A stretch of 64,000 nucleotides of DNA, from positions 1 through 64,000 of the forward strand of contig CAKOOW010000001.1 of assembly GCA_934098445.1 (NCBI GenBank). The letters run 5' to 3'. Shown here in pieces: positions 44,201 through 52,260 of this stretch (position 1 is its first letter; each line of letters starts with the position of its first letter). Made by a program: the position numbers and the translations under genes. The notes below the pieces were generated by a model. That model saw nothing but the letters and a program-made list of their open reading frames with translations, did not search any database and had not been told where the DNA came from. The DNA comes from an uncultured Bacilli bacterium (GTDB lineage Bacteria > Bacillota_I > Bacilli_A > RF39 > UBA660).

Positions 44201-45064
44201 TTTAGCAAGAACAATTCCTAAATCACGACCGATAGTAAAGCTCATAAATACTAAGGCAAGTAATCCGACAATAGTAGTAACCGAGCTACTAGAAATAGAG
44301 CCAAAAGAATGGTATAAAGCATTTTTCATAGCTTCTTCCTTATTTTTAGTATGTTCTTTTTCTTGAGTATATCTATTCATTAACATGATAGAATAATCCA
44401 TGGATAAAGCCATTTGTAAGATGGCACAAATCGAAGTAGTAATATTAGAGACACTACTAAAGATGATATTGGTTCCTTTATTTAGGAAAACAGCTAAACC
44501 AATAACAAATAGAAATAAGAATGGCTCAACATAACTATCACACATAATAATTAAAATAATCATTGCGCAGAAGATTGCAAGAGCAATTACGGCAATATTA
44601 AGAACAGGAGCATTACGAGTGGCCACCTCACCTGAAGTATAGACCTCATAATCTTTATAGTTATCTTTAACACTCTTATAGACATTGGCGGCATTTTTTG
44701 AGTCGTCCGCACCATCGACTGTTATTTCATAGAGAGTATATTCATCCTTATTATATTTATCAGAATCATCATAAGTAACAGCTGAAACCCCCTCTATGTT
44801 TTCTAATTCATCTTTAATTTTATTTTTATCTTCAGTACTTAAATCTTTAAACATAACATTTAAAGCACTAGTATCAAGTTCTGGGAACTCATCGTTCATA
44901 ATATCCATCCCGATTCTAGTTTCGGAAGTACTTGGTAAATACTCAGTTAAATCATAGTTGATATTAACTTTAGTAGAAAGATACAAACAAACTACAGATA
45001 AAATTATAAAAATAGTTAAAACGTAATTTCTTTTTTCAATAATGAAATCAGTAACTTTTCGCAT
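41234..45064 (-). CDS. Giant MMPL/RND-superfamily membrane exporter
   Basis: The 1276-residue protein has the MMPL (YdgH/YdfJ) layout. TM1 is near residues 12-30, followed by a first extracellular loop (LPSTSETRIGMDIMNDEFPE). TM2-6 contain the proton-relay segment SICAILQMALSMDYSIMLMN and SITTIVGLLALVFMSF-like helices. A very large second loop covers about 375-1085, and a C-terminal TM bundle contains SILMGATIDYAILYTSYYLE. The second loop is about 700 residues, against roughly 200 normally, and consists of about eight repeats. It should export a lipid, peptide or drug. A divergent TetR regulator lies next to it, and GGGAGGAATAAATT precedes the ATG. Confidence 0.88.
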   Translation of the reverse strand: MRKVTDFIIEKRNYVLTIFIILSVVCLYLSTKVNINYDLTEYLPSTSETRIGMDIMNDEFPELDTSALNVMFKDLSTEDKNKIKDELENIEGVSAVTYDDSDKYNKDEYTLYEITVDGADDSKNAANVYKSVKDNYKDYEVYTSGEVATRNAPVLNIAVIALAIFCAMIILIIMCDSYVEPFLFLFVIGLAVFLNKGTNIIFSSVSNITTSICAILQMALSMDYSIMLMNRYTQEKEHTKNKEEAMKNALYHSFGSISSSSVTTIVGLLALVFMSFTIGRDLGIVLAKGVIFSLISIFLALPALILMFDSLIEKTQKKHFSMKLDWLGNFSFGIRHMAIFLFIIIFALSYFLKGNLQYEFTSKEQDDIARVFKENNQIALIYPSNEEEYVGAYCRSLEGTEKIDQILCYGNTINEPLKYDELKNKFSDLGQDVDIDDYVLKLIYFNYYNKQETTMTFNDLVTFIENKVYPNAELSKEITPELRQNITKLKNFTSIGALNKKRTSSEIASILGVSKDQVDQLFILYNATNPNTKITLPELANFINNYVLKNDAYKAYISEDQKALLKEAKPFLSKNNITTKKNSSEIANMFELSKDDVDKLFMYYESLQDIKEKLTINEFVNFTLDKVYTNPEYQALFTDDTVASLKLLKVLSNKEIINTKMDAEGLAKIFDLSKADINSILDLKNVTINGYTPAEIKELLTKYKDIIEEKTGLDVDKLLAKLEEALKNAEITDEEVVTIKKIASIFGVPEEKVDEVIGLIKNKEIYLTPYEFVNLILENKDNAILSKILDEKTLKTLNLAKNIMDSTNNGTKYNYSDMAKLIGTDEAMVKQIYTLYHVMNTNTMITPMEFAKFLLNHQNDEMLKGSLDNNSLSKLTLVNTVMDSVYNNTKYGYSDMANLINASKDDLKLLYSLYEVQNGKKVTLSLDTFVNYLLDNVVNDSKYASMFTDDMKSQLNTVRAIMESVKKNTKFNLTEMLALINHLADNIDKNTMDLLFIYYGSVNHYNEDWTLTVEEFVRYINDDILTDSRFDDFIDNEMRTKVSDAKTTIGDAKELLVGKDYNRAIFNTTLEAEGEETYNFITAVKDHMNGKNAYVIGDSPMALEMSKSFDGEMNLITVLTMIFIFVVVAFTFKSILIPIILVLLIQCAVYITMDTLTFAGGSVYFIALLIVQSILMGATIDYAILYTSYYLESRRTMDIKEALINSYNKSIHTILTSASILIIVTLIVGKFASHIAAMICKTISIGTLCSMLLMLIILPSMLACADKLIIKNKKVN
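41890..43830 (-). repeat. About eight 80-residue coding repeats in the MMPL extracellular loop
   Basis: Units share the pattern (S/T)(S/D)E(I/M)A.(I/L)(L/I)G.SKD.V..L(F/Y).LY, then (K/M)(I/L)T..EF.NF(L/I)...V, then a closing helix (LL..AK..L or L.LV..VMDS). The clearest copies start at TSSEIASILGVSKDQV, SSEIANMFELSKDDV, DAEGLAKIFDLSKADI, YSDMAKLIGTDEAMV and YSDMANLINASKDDL. They are diverged at the DNA level, so this is old protein duplication, not recent tandem DNA. Confidence 0.75.
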
Positions 45065-45114
45065 AATTTATTCCTCCCTTTAACCCCATTTTTCTGGGAC
45101 GCACAACAAATTAT

Positions 45115-45183
45115 ATGCAAACGGGTATAAATTATAAAGCACACTTTTATGGATAGTGTCTAAATTTTTACAAGTGTTTGCAT
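45115..45183. promoter_or_regulatory. Nested inverted repeats in the MMPL-tetR intergenic region
   Basis: An inner inverted repeat ACACT-N9-AGTGT (45141-45159) lies between the two genes. An outer perfect 8-base pair ATGCAAAC (45115-45122) and GTTTGCAT (45176-45183) flanks it, the right arm covering the tetR -35. These are good candidates for TetR-family operators controlling both directions. Confidence 0.5.
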
Positions 45184-45207
45184 TTTGTCGTATTTATGTG
45201 ATATAAT
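45178..45207 (+). promoter_or_regulatory. Extended -10 promoter of the tetR gene
   Basis: TTGCAT (45178-45183), an 18-base spacer ending TGA, and TATAAT (45202-45207) on the plus strand, about 25 bases before the ATG. Confidence 0.65.
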
Positions 45208-45231
45208 TTATCTAGTTTAAAGGTGGTTTAA

Positions 45232-45825
45232 ATGAAAGTCAAGAATAAAAATCGTTCTTCAATCAAAACAAGACAAAAAATTAGGGAAGCATTTGCTGAG
45301 CTTTTAAAAGAGAAAAATGAATTATCTAATATGAATGTAACTGAACTCGTAAAGTTAGCCGATATCACAAGATCAACTTTCTATACGCATTATGATTCAA
45401 TATATGATGTGGCTAAAGACTTACAGGATGAAACGTTAGAATTAATATCAATTTATGATAAGGATATACGTAGCATTAAGGATTTAGATAAGTACATTGA
45501 CCGAGTTATTAATAATCTAAAAGAAAATGAAGATATGTATAGAACTCTTCTTCGAAGTAGGGAGCCTCTGCTATTCATTGAGAAATTAAGTAATATGATT
45601 AACAAGAGACTTAGGGATTTTCATATGTTTCAAGAGGGGGATTACAATGATCTAATAGTAACTTTCTTTACTTATGGAATTGTTAATTTGTTTGTTAGAT
45701 ATTTTATGGGGGAATTAAAATGTTCTTTAGATGATATCGGGGAGTTTATTAAGAGTATGGTTAAGGAGATGCTTGCCAATAAAAATGTAAATCAGATGAT
45801 TAGTATGGATATCCAAAATATATAG
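45232..45825 (+). CDS. TetR/AcrR-family transcriptional regulator
   Basis: The 197-residue protein has an N-terminal TetR HTH. TRQKIREAFAELLKEKNELSNMNVTELVKLADITRSTFYTHYDSIYDVAKDL covers helices 1-4. A helical ligand domain follows, with YFMGELKCSLDDIGEFIKSMVKEML at the end. It is divergent from the giant MMPL exporter and should repress it and itself through the shared intergenic inverted repeats. AAAGGTGGTTTAA precedes the ATG. The ligand is unknown but is likely a substrate of the exporter. Confidence 0.92.
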   Translation: MKVKNKNRSSIKTRQKIREAFAELLKEKNELSNMNVTELVKLADITRSTFYTHYDSIYDVAKDLQDETLELISIYDKDIRSIKDLDKYIDRVINNLKENEDMYRTLLRSREPLLFIEKLSNMINKRLRDFHMFQEGDYNDLIVTFFTYGIVNLFVRYFMGELKCSLDDIGEFIKSMVKEMLANKNVNQMISMDIQNI

Positions 45826-45857
45826 AATGGTTTTAAAAGATTTAGTAAATAAGATAT

Positions 45858-45885
45858 GGCTGTTTTTTAAAGAGACAGTCTTTTT
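45858..45885 (+). terminator. Probable terminator after tetR
   Basis: GGCTGT and ACAGTC (one G-U pair) form a 6-pair stem around 11 bases, followed by TTTTT on the plus strand. Confidence 0.5.
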
Positions 45886-46056
45886 CATTGAAAAAAAAGC
45901 CCCTATATAAGTAAGGAAAATATTCCTAGATGCATATTATCTTAAGTATATAGTATGATATCTAATTTTATCCTAAAAGACAAGGAGTGATAAGATTTTT
46001 TTAATTTTTTTTAGAAAAGGGAGTACTAGTTAAACTAGAAAGACAAAGAAAAAATA

Positions 46057-46926
46057 CTACTCGGATTTTTTAGGACCTGTAGTATTCTTAGAATTATTAA
46101 CTCTCTTAGAATTAGATGATTTCTTATTATTTTGATTAGAGTGGTGATAATTATTGTTCTTTGAAGTTGTTTTATTATTTTTATAATTGTTATGATTCTT
46201 AGGAGTGTTTGTTTTGGATTTACTAGAAGAGTTAGAATCGGATGATAAAGGTTTTTTCTTTTCCTGGAACACTTCTTTAGGACTAGACATCTCGGCTAAG
46301 ACTTTATTAGTAGCTTCTTCTAAGACCTTACTAGTATTCCTTTTATTAGCATTATCTATTTCTAATTGTTTTTTTAAAACTAAGTAATCTTCATCTGGTT
46401 GAAAAGCTAAATGAATTAGATAAGCACTGGTAGTTATAGAAACTATAATAATAGCAAAGCCTACTAGATAACATTTTATTATTCCTTTAGGGCTATCTTT
46501 TTTCTCTAAATAATCTAAAACTTCATTATAGTTTTTACGAAGATTATTTTTCTTAGTTAAACTAGAGTATTTAAGTTTTTCTAATTCTTCTAAACGAGTA
46601 TTGATGGTATCTATTTTTTTCTCTAGTTCTAAATATTTAGTAGAGTTATTAGATGTCTTAGGAAGTTCAGATAGTTCATTTCGCAGAGTTTGTTTTTCTA
46701 TTTTTAAACTTTCTATTTCCGTAACATAGCTATCATATTCGGTGTCATTAGAAGTCATTTCTCTTTCGAGTGCTATTTTATCGTTGGATGTATATTTATT
46801 TACATTGGTGAGATATTTGTTTAAATTGAACATTATAACTCCTATACCTAGGACTAAGCCAATAATAATAGTAGTTATTCCTGCTACTAAATAGGACTTG
46901 TTATAAGGATTATTTGTATTTTGCAT
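46057..46926 (-). CDS. Two-helix membrane protein with coiled coil and Asn/Ser/Lys-rich tail
   Basis: The 289-residue protein has TM1 near residues 11-34, a coiled-coil stretch of about 110 residues (IESLKIEKQTLRNELSELPK, YLELEKKIDTINTRLEELEK), TM2 near 149-169, and a long low-complexity tail of about 70 residues rich in Asn, Ser, Lys and His. No known domain is recognised. The coiled coil is predicted to be extracellular if the N-terminus is inside. It is divergent from the GH25 lipoprotein gene with about 150 bases between starts. AAGAGGTTATAT precedes the ATG. Confidence 0.55.
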   Translation of the reverse strand: MQNTNNPYNKSYLVAGITTIIIGLVLGIGVIMFNLNKYLTNVNKYTSNDKIALEREMTSNDTEYDSYVTEIESLKIEKQTLRNELSELPKTSNNSTKYLELEKKIDTINTRLEELEKLKYSSLTKKNNLRKNYNEVLDYLEKKDSPKGIIKCYLVGFAIIIVSITTSAYLIHLAFQPDEDYLVLKKQLEIDNANKRNTSKVLEEATNKVLAEMSSPKEVFQEKKKPLSSDSNSSSKSKTNTPKNHNNYKNNKTTSKNNNYHHSNQNNKKSSNSKRVNNSKNTTGPKKSE

Positions 46927-47077
46927 ATATAACCTCTTTATATTCTTATATTTATATCATAACACAGGAGAGGTAGTAATGCAAAAGATTTTAGAAGTTA
47001 GAGAAAGAAGTAAAATTAAAGAAATGGTCTTTGTATTTTATTATAAATATGATATATATAGTATAGGTGGTATTATA

Positions 47078-48244
47078 ATGAAATTAATGAAATCCTTGGT
47101 TCTAGGAAGTTTAATAATTACTAGTTTTTGTGGTTGTGGGAAGATAAAAGCGACAGTTGAGGTTAAGAATGATTTAGAATATCCAGTGTATTCAAAAGTT
47201 AATTTAAGAGACTTAATAAGTATTAATGATGGTTTTATTAGTGAGGATAAAGAAGTTCTATTAGATAAAGTAGGAGAAAATAAGATTACTGTTGATTATC
47301 AAGATTATAAGAAGCATAAAGGAAAGGTTGAAGTAAGTGTAAATGCTTATGATAAAGAGACTCCTTTTCTTAGTATGAGTAGTAATGTCTATAAAGTAGT
47401 AAATAGTGATTTTGATTTATGTAGTAGTGCTTTTTATGCAGATAATTATGATAGAGACTTAGAATGTTTTATTAATGGGGATTATGATAAGAATAAGATA
47501 GGTAATTATAGGTTAGAATTAGTAGTTAAAGATCAAAGTGGCAATGAAAATCGACAGAATTTTACTTTACATATGATTGAGAAGTTTAATAGTAATAATA
47601 ATACGGCAATGCCAGAAGGATATGATTTTAAAGAAGCAATTACTAATTATAAGAATGATAAGACGATGTTAGGAATAGATGTATCTAGTTTTCAAGGAGA
47701 AATTGACTGGGAAAAAGTTAAGGAAGCGGGAGTAGAATTTGCTATTATAAGACTGGGATTTGGTTATACAGTTAATATTGAATTAGTATTGGATAAATAT
47801 TTTCAGGAGAATTTAAAAAACGCTAAAGACAATGGTATTCAAGTAGGTGTTTATTTTTATAGCTATGCTAATGAGATAGAAGAGGTTAAAAAGCAAGCTC
47901 AGTTTATTGTGGATAATCTTGAGAAAGAAAAGTTAGACTTAGGAGTTACTTTTGACTGGGAGAATTGGAATAATTTTAAGGATTATCATGTTAATCTTTA
48001 TGATTTAGATAATATGTATAATAGTTTTAAAAAAGTTTTAGAAGATAATGGTTATAAGACTATGTTATATGGAAGTAAGTTTTACTTAAATAATATTTGG
48101 AAGACAGAAGATAAGGATATTTGGCTTGCCCATTATACTAGTAAGACTAATTATGATAAAGATTATGTTATGTGGCAGTTTAGTGATAAGGGGATTGTTG
48201 AGGGAATAAATGGTTTTGTTGATTTAGATGTTTTATATAAATAA
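47078..48244 (+). CDS. GH25 lysozyme-type lipoprotein
   Basis: From the ATG at 47078 (after TAGGTGGTATTATA) the 388-residue protein starts MKLMKSLVLGSLIITSFCGC, a lipoprotein-like signal with a somewhat atypical lipobox (FCGC). An Ig-like beta region follows (about 25-185, ending DQSGNENRQNFTLHMIEK). A C-terminal GH25 muramidase domain begins MLGIDVSSFQGEIDWEKVKE and has the catalytic FDWEN. An upstream in-frame start at 46979 lacks the signal. It is a muramidase, anchored outside the membrane, that should cut the glycan strand. Wall remodelling is the likely role. Confidence 0.85.
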   Translation: MKLMKSLVLGSLIITSFCGCGKIKATVEVKNDLEYPVYSKVNLRDLISINDGFISEDKEVLLDKVGENKITVDYQDYKKHKGKVEVSVNAYDKETPFLSMSSNVYKVVNSDFDLCSSAFYADNYDRDLECFINGDYDKNKIGNYRLELVVKDQSGNENRQNFTLHMIEKFNSNNNTAMPEGYDFKEAITNYKNDKTMLGIDVSSFQGEIDWEKVKEAGVEFAIIRLGFGYTVNIELVLDKYFQENLKNAKDNGIQVGVYFYSYANEIEEVKKQAQFIVDNLEKEKLDLGVTFDWENWNNFKDYHVNLYDLDNMYNSFKKVLEDNGYKTMLYGSKFYLNNIWKTEDKDIWLAHYTSKTNYDKDYVMWQFSDKGIVEGINGFVDLDVLYK

Positions 48245-48282
48245 TTATTATAGTTTGACAGTTTTTAGAAGTTAAAGTCTTT

Positions 48283-48318
48283 CAGTCCTAGTAATTATAA
48301 AGGATTGAGGGATTTTTT
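48283..48318 (+). terminator. Probable terminator after the GH25 lipoprotein gene
   Basis: CAGTCCT and AGGATTG form a 7-pair stem (one G-U), followed after five bases by TTTTTT on the plus strand. Confidence 0.5.
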
Positions 48319-48352
48319 AGATAAGAATCATATGTAAAATAAGTTATTTTGA

Positions 48353-48386
48353 CTAAAAAAAAGAATTCTTTTGTAATGAATTCTTT
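48353..48386 (-). terminator. Intrinsic terminator after the double-barrel GH25 gene
   Basis: AAAGAATTC and GAATTCTTT form a 9-pair stem around 9 bases, followed by TTTTT on the minus strand. Confidence 0.8.
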
Positions 48387-48402
48387 AAATTATATGTTTT
48401 AT

Positions 48403-50283
48403 TTAACGTTTATTTCGACAGGAAACTCTTCTACGCACTGGTTCTGAAGGTTGAGTAGTTTCTTTACTTCGGCGTGCTACTTCTAGTTTTAATTTAAGAA
48501 AGGCTAGAAATACACCAATTGCCATGGGAGCCGCTAATGGTGATGTTATTATGTTACCGAAGTGCTTTAGACGGCTTTCATATTTTTCAAGTTGAAGTAT
48601 AACTGTGTTTAAAGTTGGGTTTTCACTTTCTTGAATTGGGAATAATTCATCAGTATAAAGATAACTAACATCACAATTACCTTTACCATCAGCAGCTCCG
48701 GTATCTTTGCAAACATTGGTAACTTGACGAAGAGCTGGACTTACTCCTAAGAAAGTATCATTATTTAATTCTTCTAATTCTTCTATGCTAAATCCATCAC
48801 TACTTCTCTCAGCTGCAGAATATTGAGGGCCACCCGCTAACCATAAAGGTGTTTCAAGATTACTTAACTCTTGTCCATGTAGATTCTTAATATTATTATT
48901 AATATCATTGATAGTACTCCTATTAGCATAAATACCAACAGTACTATAGCCATAATTACTAGCAATAGTTTTAGCCTCTACTATTAATTGATAATAATCA
49001 TTATCTTCGGCATAATATTCAAAATCAATAAATAAAGGAATTTGATTCTTATCTACAGTAATACCATTTTGTTCATAGATAGCATCACAATTTTGAAGAC
49101 GACTTTCAAAACGAGCCTTGAAATTTTCTATAGATATTTGTTTATCAACAGCAAAGTATAGTCCAAAGGGAATTTGATTTTGGAAAGCACCAATGACATT
49201 TTCTTCTAGTTTCTTATCAGCAGAAATCATAGCAGCTTCTATTTTACCGTTGCTATTACGAGCTGATGTTGCTCTGATGATGATAAAATCAGAGGTTTCT
49301 TTAATTCTATCCCAATCCATGGTGTCTTGGTTAACGGAAACATCAATTCCTCTAGCAGCAGCATAACTATAATTTCTGGTATTAGTATCTTTATTTACAG
49401 TAGCATACATATTTGGGATTTTGATTACTTTTACTTCCGACATTTCAGAAGCTTTAATATCATTGTAATTCAAAATATCATTAACACTTAAACCGTATTT
49501 TAAGGCTATTCCAGGAATAGACTCTCCTGGTTGTAGGGTGTAGTAAGCAGATAAAACCTGATTTTCTTCTTTATTAAGTCCTTTACTATTAATAACATCT
49601 GCTAAATTGTAACCAGCTGTAATATTACCATTACGATCTTTCTTTAAGGTTGCAGTTCCTTTATAATAATAATTATATTCTTCTTTATCAAAGTCGTGGT
49701 CCATTATTAAATAAGTATCATATTCAGTAATAGGAGTTAAAAAAGCATCACAATTATATAGATTAGCATCACCACCAGCTAAGCCAATATACATATTAGA
49801 ATTACTACATTTAGTAATAAAGGCATTGATTAAGTTAATTTTTTGATTATTATCCAAATTGTAATTACCCATTATTTCATCAATAGATAAGTAAATAGGT
49901 AAATCAATTGTATATCTTTGACAGAATGCTTGTAACATATCAATTTCATTATATATTTCCCCCAAGTTATTAGCTTTGGAATGTAAAACAACCGCACAAG
50001 ATATGCCTTCTTCATTACATTTTTGGGCAATATTACCCATTTTAATAAGGTCATAGTCAGTGCCAATATTTAATACCATAAAATTGTTTTGTTTAACTTT
50101 TAAGCTACTATAATCATCATAGCCATAAGTATTTTCTGGTTCATTGCCATGAGCAAGACCCGCCATATAATTTTCAAGACTGTTAGAAGCTATTAAAGCA
50201 AATGCTGCATCTAAGACTAGACCAGCTGTGCATGCTTTGCTCAAATTTTGCTTATTCTTTTCTTCATCATAATAATTATTCAT
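48403..50283 (-). CDS. GH25-LysM protein with an extra N-terminal barrel-like region
   Basis: The 626-residue protein has a short hydrophobic N-terminal segment (17-34), then a region of about 170 residues (68-235) with barrel-like strands (FMVLNIGTDYDLIK, ISCAVVLHSKANN, LPIYLSIDEIMG, MYIGLAGGDANLY) that looks like a degenerate GH25. A LysM follows at about 248-293 (AYYTLQPGESIPGIALKYGL). An intact GH25 domain at 312-525 has RGIDVSVNQDTMDWDRIKE and LFIDFEYY. Near the end a hydrophobic stretch (ITSPLAAPMAIGVFLAFL) precedes a basic tail. It should be a membrane-held muramidase. Its relation to the GH25 lipoprotein upstream is that of a distant paralogue. Confidence 0.8.
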   Translation of the reverse strand: MNNYYDEEKNKQNLSKACTAGLVLDAAFALIASNSLENYMAGLAHGNEPENTYGYDDYSSLKVKQNNFMVLNIGTDYDLIKMGNIAQKCNEEGISCAVVLHSKANNLGEIYNEIDMLQAFCQRYTIDLPIYLSIDEIMGNYNLDNNQKINLINAFITKCSNSNMYIGLAGGDANLYNCDAFLTPITEYDTYLIMDHDFDKEEYNYYYKGTATLKKDRNGNITAGYNLADVINSKGLNKEENQVLSAYYTLQPGESIPGIALKYGLSVNDILNYNDIKASEMSEVKVIKIPNMYATVNKDTNTRNYSYAAARGIDVSVNQDTMDWDRIKETSDFIIIRATSARNSNGKIEAAMISADKKLEENVIGAFQNQIPFGLYFAVDKQISIENFKARFESRLQNCDAIYEQNGITVDKNQIPLFIDFEYYAEDNDYYQLIVEAKTIASNYGYSTVGIYANRSTINDINNNIKNLHGQELSNLETPLWLAGGPQYSAAERSSDGFSIEELEELNNDTFLGVSPALRQVTNVCKDTGAADGKGNCDVSYLYTDELFPIQESENPTLNTVILQLEKYESRLKHFGNIITSPLAAPMAIGVFLAFLKLKLEVARRSKETTQPSEPVRRRVSCRNKR

Positions 50284-50286
50284 AAA

Positions 50287-50350
50287 ATCCCCCTAAACAC
50301 GTTTCGTGTTTCTTGGAGGATATATTAGCATATAGTTTACATATTGTCAA
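50287..50350 (-). promoter_or_regulatory. Promoter with a 17-base palindrome at the start site
   Basis: TTGACA (50350-50345), a 17-base spacer and TAATAT (50327-50322) serve the GH25-LysM gene on the minus strand. AAACACG-AAA-CGTGTTT follows at the expected start region (50311-50295). It could be an operator, or a 5' hairpin next to the GGGGGAT ribosome binding site. An AUCCUCC segment further out could pair with that site if transcription starts earlier. Confidence 0.5.
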
Positions 50351-50354
50351 GTGA

Positions 50355-50837
50355 TTACGAATTTAGGACATACTCAGTTATAATTAACTTATGAGGTTCT
50401 AAGATTTTATCTTCATCGACTAAGCGAATTAATTCTTCTTTTTTAAACCAATTAATTTGATTTACTTCATCCAATTGATATTCTAATTTATCAGTATCTA
50501 TTTGATCATTGATTAAGTAAATATTAAAAATAAAATTTTTCTGGGGATATTTAATCGTTGCTAATTTAATAGGGTTTATATCAGTTAAATTTAATTCTTC
50601 TTTTAGCTCTCTTTTTAAAGCACTTATAGCATCTTCATTATGTTGTAAGTGTCCGCCGGCGAAGCACCATCTATAGTCATTTTTGCTTGTCGTCTGCTCT
50701 AGTAAAAATTTATTATTATTTTTTATGATAGCATAAGAGAGCATAATATTAGTATTTTCGGGGATTTCATCTACTCTTCTAATAATTGTTTTATTTAATT
50801 TCTTAAAATCATTGTCATATAAATCTAATATTTCCAT
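50355..50837 (-). CDS. Nudix hydrolase
   Basis: The 160-residue protein has the Nudix box GHLQHNEDAISALKRELKEE (G-x5-E-x7-R-E-x2-E-E, intact catalytic residues) after WCFAGGH. It hydrolyses a nucleoside diphosphate linked to another moiety; the substrate is unknown. It is the last gene of a four-gene minus-strand unit that starts with another Nudix gene (52722) and contains a possible ADP-ribosyltransferase-fold protein. It follows its neighbour by 10 bases with a poor ribosome binding site, consistent with coupled translation. No signal peptide is present. Confidence 0.85.
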   Translation of the reverse strand: MEILDLYDNDFKKLNKTIIRRVDEIPENTNIMLSYAIIKNNNKFLLEQTTSKNDYRWCFAGGHLQHNEDAISALKRELKEELNLTDINPIKLATIKYPQKNFIFNIYLINDQIDTDKLEYQLDEVNQINWFKKEELIRLVDEDKILEPHKLIITEYVLNS

Positions 50838-50847
50838 ATTCTAACTA

Positions 50848-51693
50848 TTAAAATATTACCGTACCTTCAAGATTACAAATATAACAGTCTGGTAGTATTT
50901 CTTTTATCTCCTTTAAAACTTTTTTATCTTTTTCATAAGTTTTACCAACTAAAATACCTTCAATTAAGTTACTTGGTATACCAAAAAGGACCGCACTTTC
51001 TCTATTAGTAAAGAAGTCATCTTTTTTAGCTCTATCTTTGATAAATTTTTCATAATAGTTTGGATTGACAAAATCTTTAACTAATTCATCATCAAAATTA
51101 TTAGTATCTAAAATATCACCTATTAGTAGGTTACTTTCTTTAACTAAATCAGCATTAAATATAATACCTATTTGAACTTTATCCTGATTTAAACTTGGCA
51201 TAAATCTTGCCTCTTTAGTTTGTTCCATTAGCCACATATGGCAATCATATTTTTGAGAAATTTCATTTATATTAGACATATTATCATAAGAGATTACGGC
51301 GGTTTTACTAACTTCTTTATTAGTTAATTCATCAAATACACCACAATACATAATTGTTCCACCAGAATAAAAATTAATGTAGTCCTTTAAATAATAGTCT
51401 TTTTGTAAATTCCATACCCCAACAGAACTGGGATATTTGGATAATCTCCCATCGATAAACCAACTAGAGATTAACCCGTTTTTAACAATTTCTTTAAGTC
51501 CTTCTAAGTTTTTGTAAGTACCGTGTAACAGTGTTCCTTTTTTCAAAAACACTTTATCACCAATTTTATACATATGTTGTGGGCATGCAATATTACTAGC
51601 TTTGTAAAAACGGTTAATTTGATTTAAAACAATTTTCTTGGAATTGTCAGTTAAAATTTCTTTAGTTTTTTCAATAAAATCTTCTTCTTTCAT
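50848..51693 (-). CDS. Unknown protein, possible ADP-ribosyltransferase-like fold
   Basis: The 281-residue cytoplasmic protein has GTLLHGTYKNLEGLKEIVKN followed by GLISSWF at about residues 53-79. This resembles the 'HGT...L..I...GL' start of ADP-ribosyltransferase or RNA 2'-phosphotransferase folds. Later come WLMEQTKEARFMPSLNQDKV and a C-terminal IPSNLIEGILVGKTYEKDKK. No confirmed catalytic triad could be assigned. Its place between two Nudix genes supports NAD or ADP-ribose chemistry, but that is inference. AAGGGATAGA precedes the ATG. It may equally be an uncharacterised family of other function. Confidence 0.5.
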   Translation of the reverse strand: MKEEDFIEKTKEILTDNSKKIVLNQINRFYKASNIACPQHMYKIGDKVFLKKGTLLHGTYKNLEGLKEIVKNGLISSWFIDGRLSKYPSSVGVWNLQKDYYLKDYINFYSGGTIMYCGVFDELTNKEVSKTAVISYDNMSNINEISQKYDCHMWLMEQTKEARFMPSLNQDKVQIGIIFNADLVKESNLLIGDILDTNNFDDELVKDFVNPNYYEKFIKDRAKKDDFFTNRESAVLFGIPSNLIEGILVGKTYEKDKKVLKEIKEILPDCYICNLEGTVIF

Positions 51694-51709
51694 TCTATCC
51701 CTTTTCTAA

Positions 51710-52258
51710 TTATTGTTTATTTTTTATGGTCTCTAACTTATTATGAATATCAACAGTCAATGGAGCTGCGGTATTTCTTTTACCATCACCACCTAAATTA
51801 AAGAAATCATTCCATTCTTCTAAGTAGTATTCAACATTTTCAGGACTTACTTTATCTTTTAAAATAGCATTAGCAGTCTTCTCATATCCCATAAGTACTA
51901 CCGCACATAAAGCTTTAGGGTAAGATTTAGCTGGAATATTGGCTTTTTTATAAAACTCATAAGCCATATCATCAGTTACTTTGCGAGGATTTCTGACAAT
52001 AATTTTATTAGTTCGATAAATTGTTGTGGCACCTTCTATTTTTATATTTTCGGCATCATTTGGTACTTCAACATCATAAATAGTATCGCCTCTATGAAGC
52101 CACCTTAATATACTAGTTTCCGTTGTATAATTAAAGCCACCAAATTCTCGGCCACTAGTTGCCTTAGGATTCCAATTACTGGCAATGTTAACTTTATCAA
52201 TTTTATATTCGTAATTGGCTCCTTTATTTCCAAACATTACTTTTACATATTTTTCCAT
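51710..52258 (-). CDS. Conserved unknown protein in the Nudix unit
   Basis: The 182-residue protein starts MEKYVKVMFGNKGANYEYKI. It contains GREFGGFNYTTETSILRWLH, GDTIYDVEVPNDAENIK, and IYRTNKIIVRNPRKVTDDMA, followed by helices (KALCAVVLMGYEKTANAILK). The first half looks like a beta-rich substrate-recognition fold, the second like a helical bundle. I believe related proteins occur in gut Firmicutes, but no function is known to me. It lies 2 bases before the start-proximal Nudix stop and 16 bases before the possible transferase, so it is co-transcribed with both. AAAGGGACTAACT precedes the ATG. Confidence 0.55.
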   Translation of the reverse strand: MEKYVKVMFGNKGANYEYKIDKVNIASNWNPKATSGREFGGFNYTTETSILRWLHRGDTIYDVEVPNDAENIKIEGATTIYRTNKIIVRNPRKVTDDMAYEFYKKANIPAKSYPKALCAVVLMGYEKTANAILKDKVSPENVEYYLEEWNDFFNLGGDGKRNTAAPLTVDIHNKLETIKNKQ

Positions 52259-52260
52259 AG

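Noticed and set aside
50115..50340. Ribosome-binding-site sequestration by AUCCUCC pairing upstream of the GH25-LysM gene
   Set aside because: The pairing is good, but the predicted -10 puts the start site after the AUCCUCC segment, so it is probably not in the transcript. The inner palindrome is kept as an operator candidate only.
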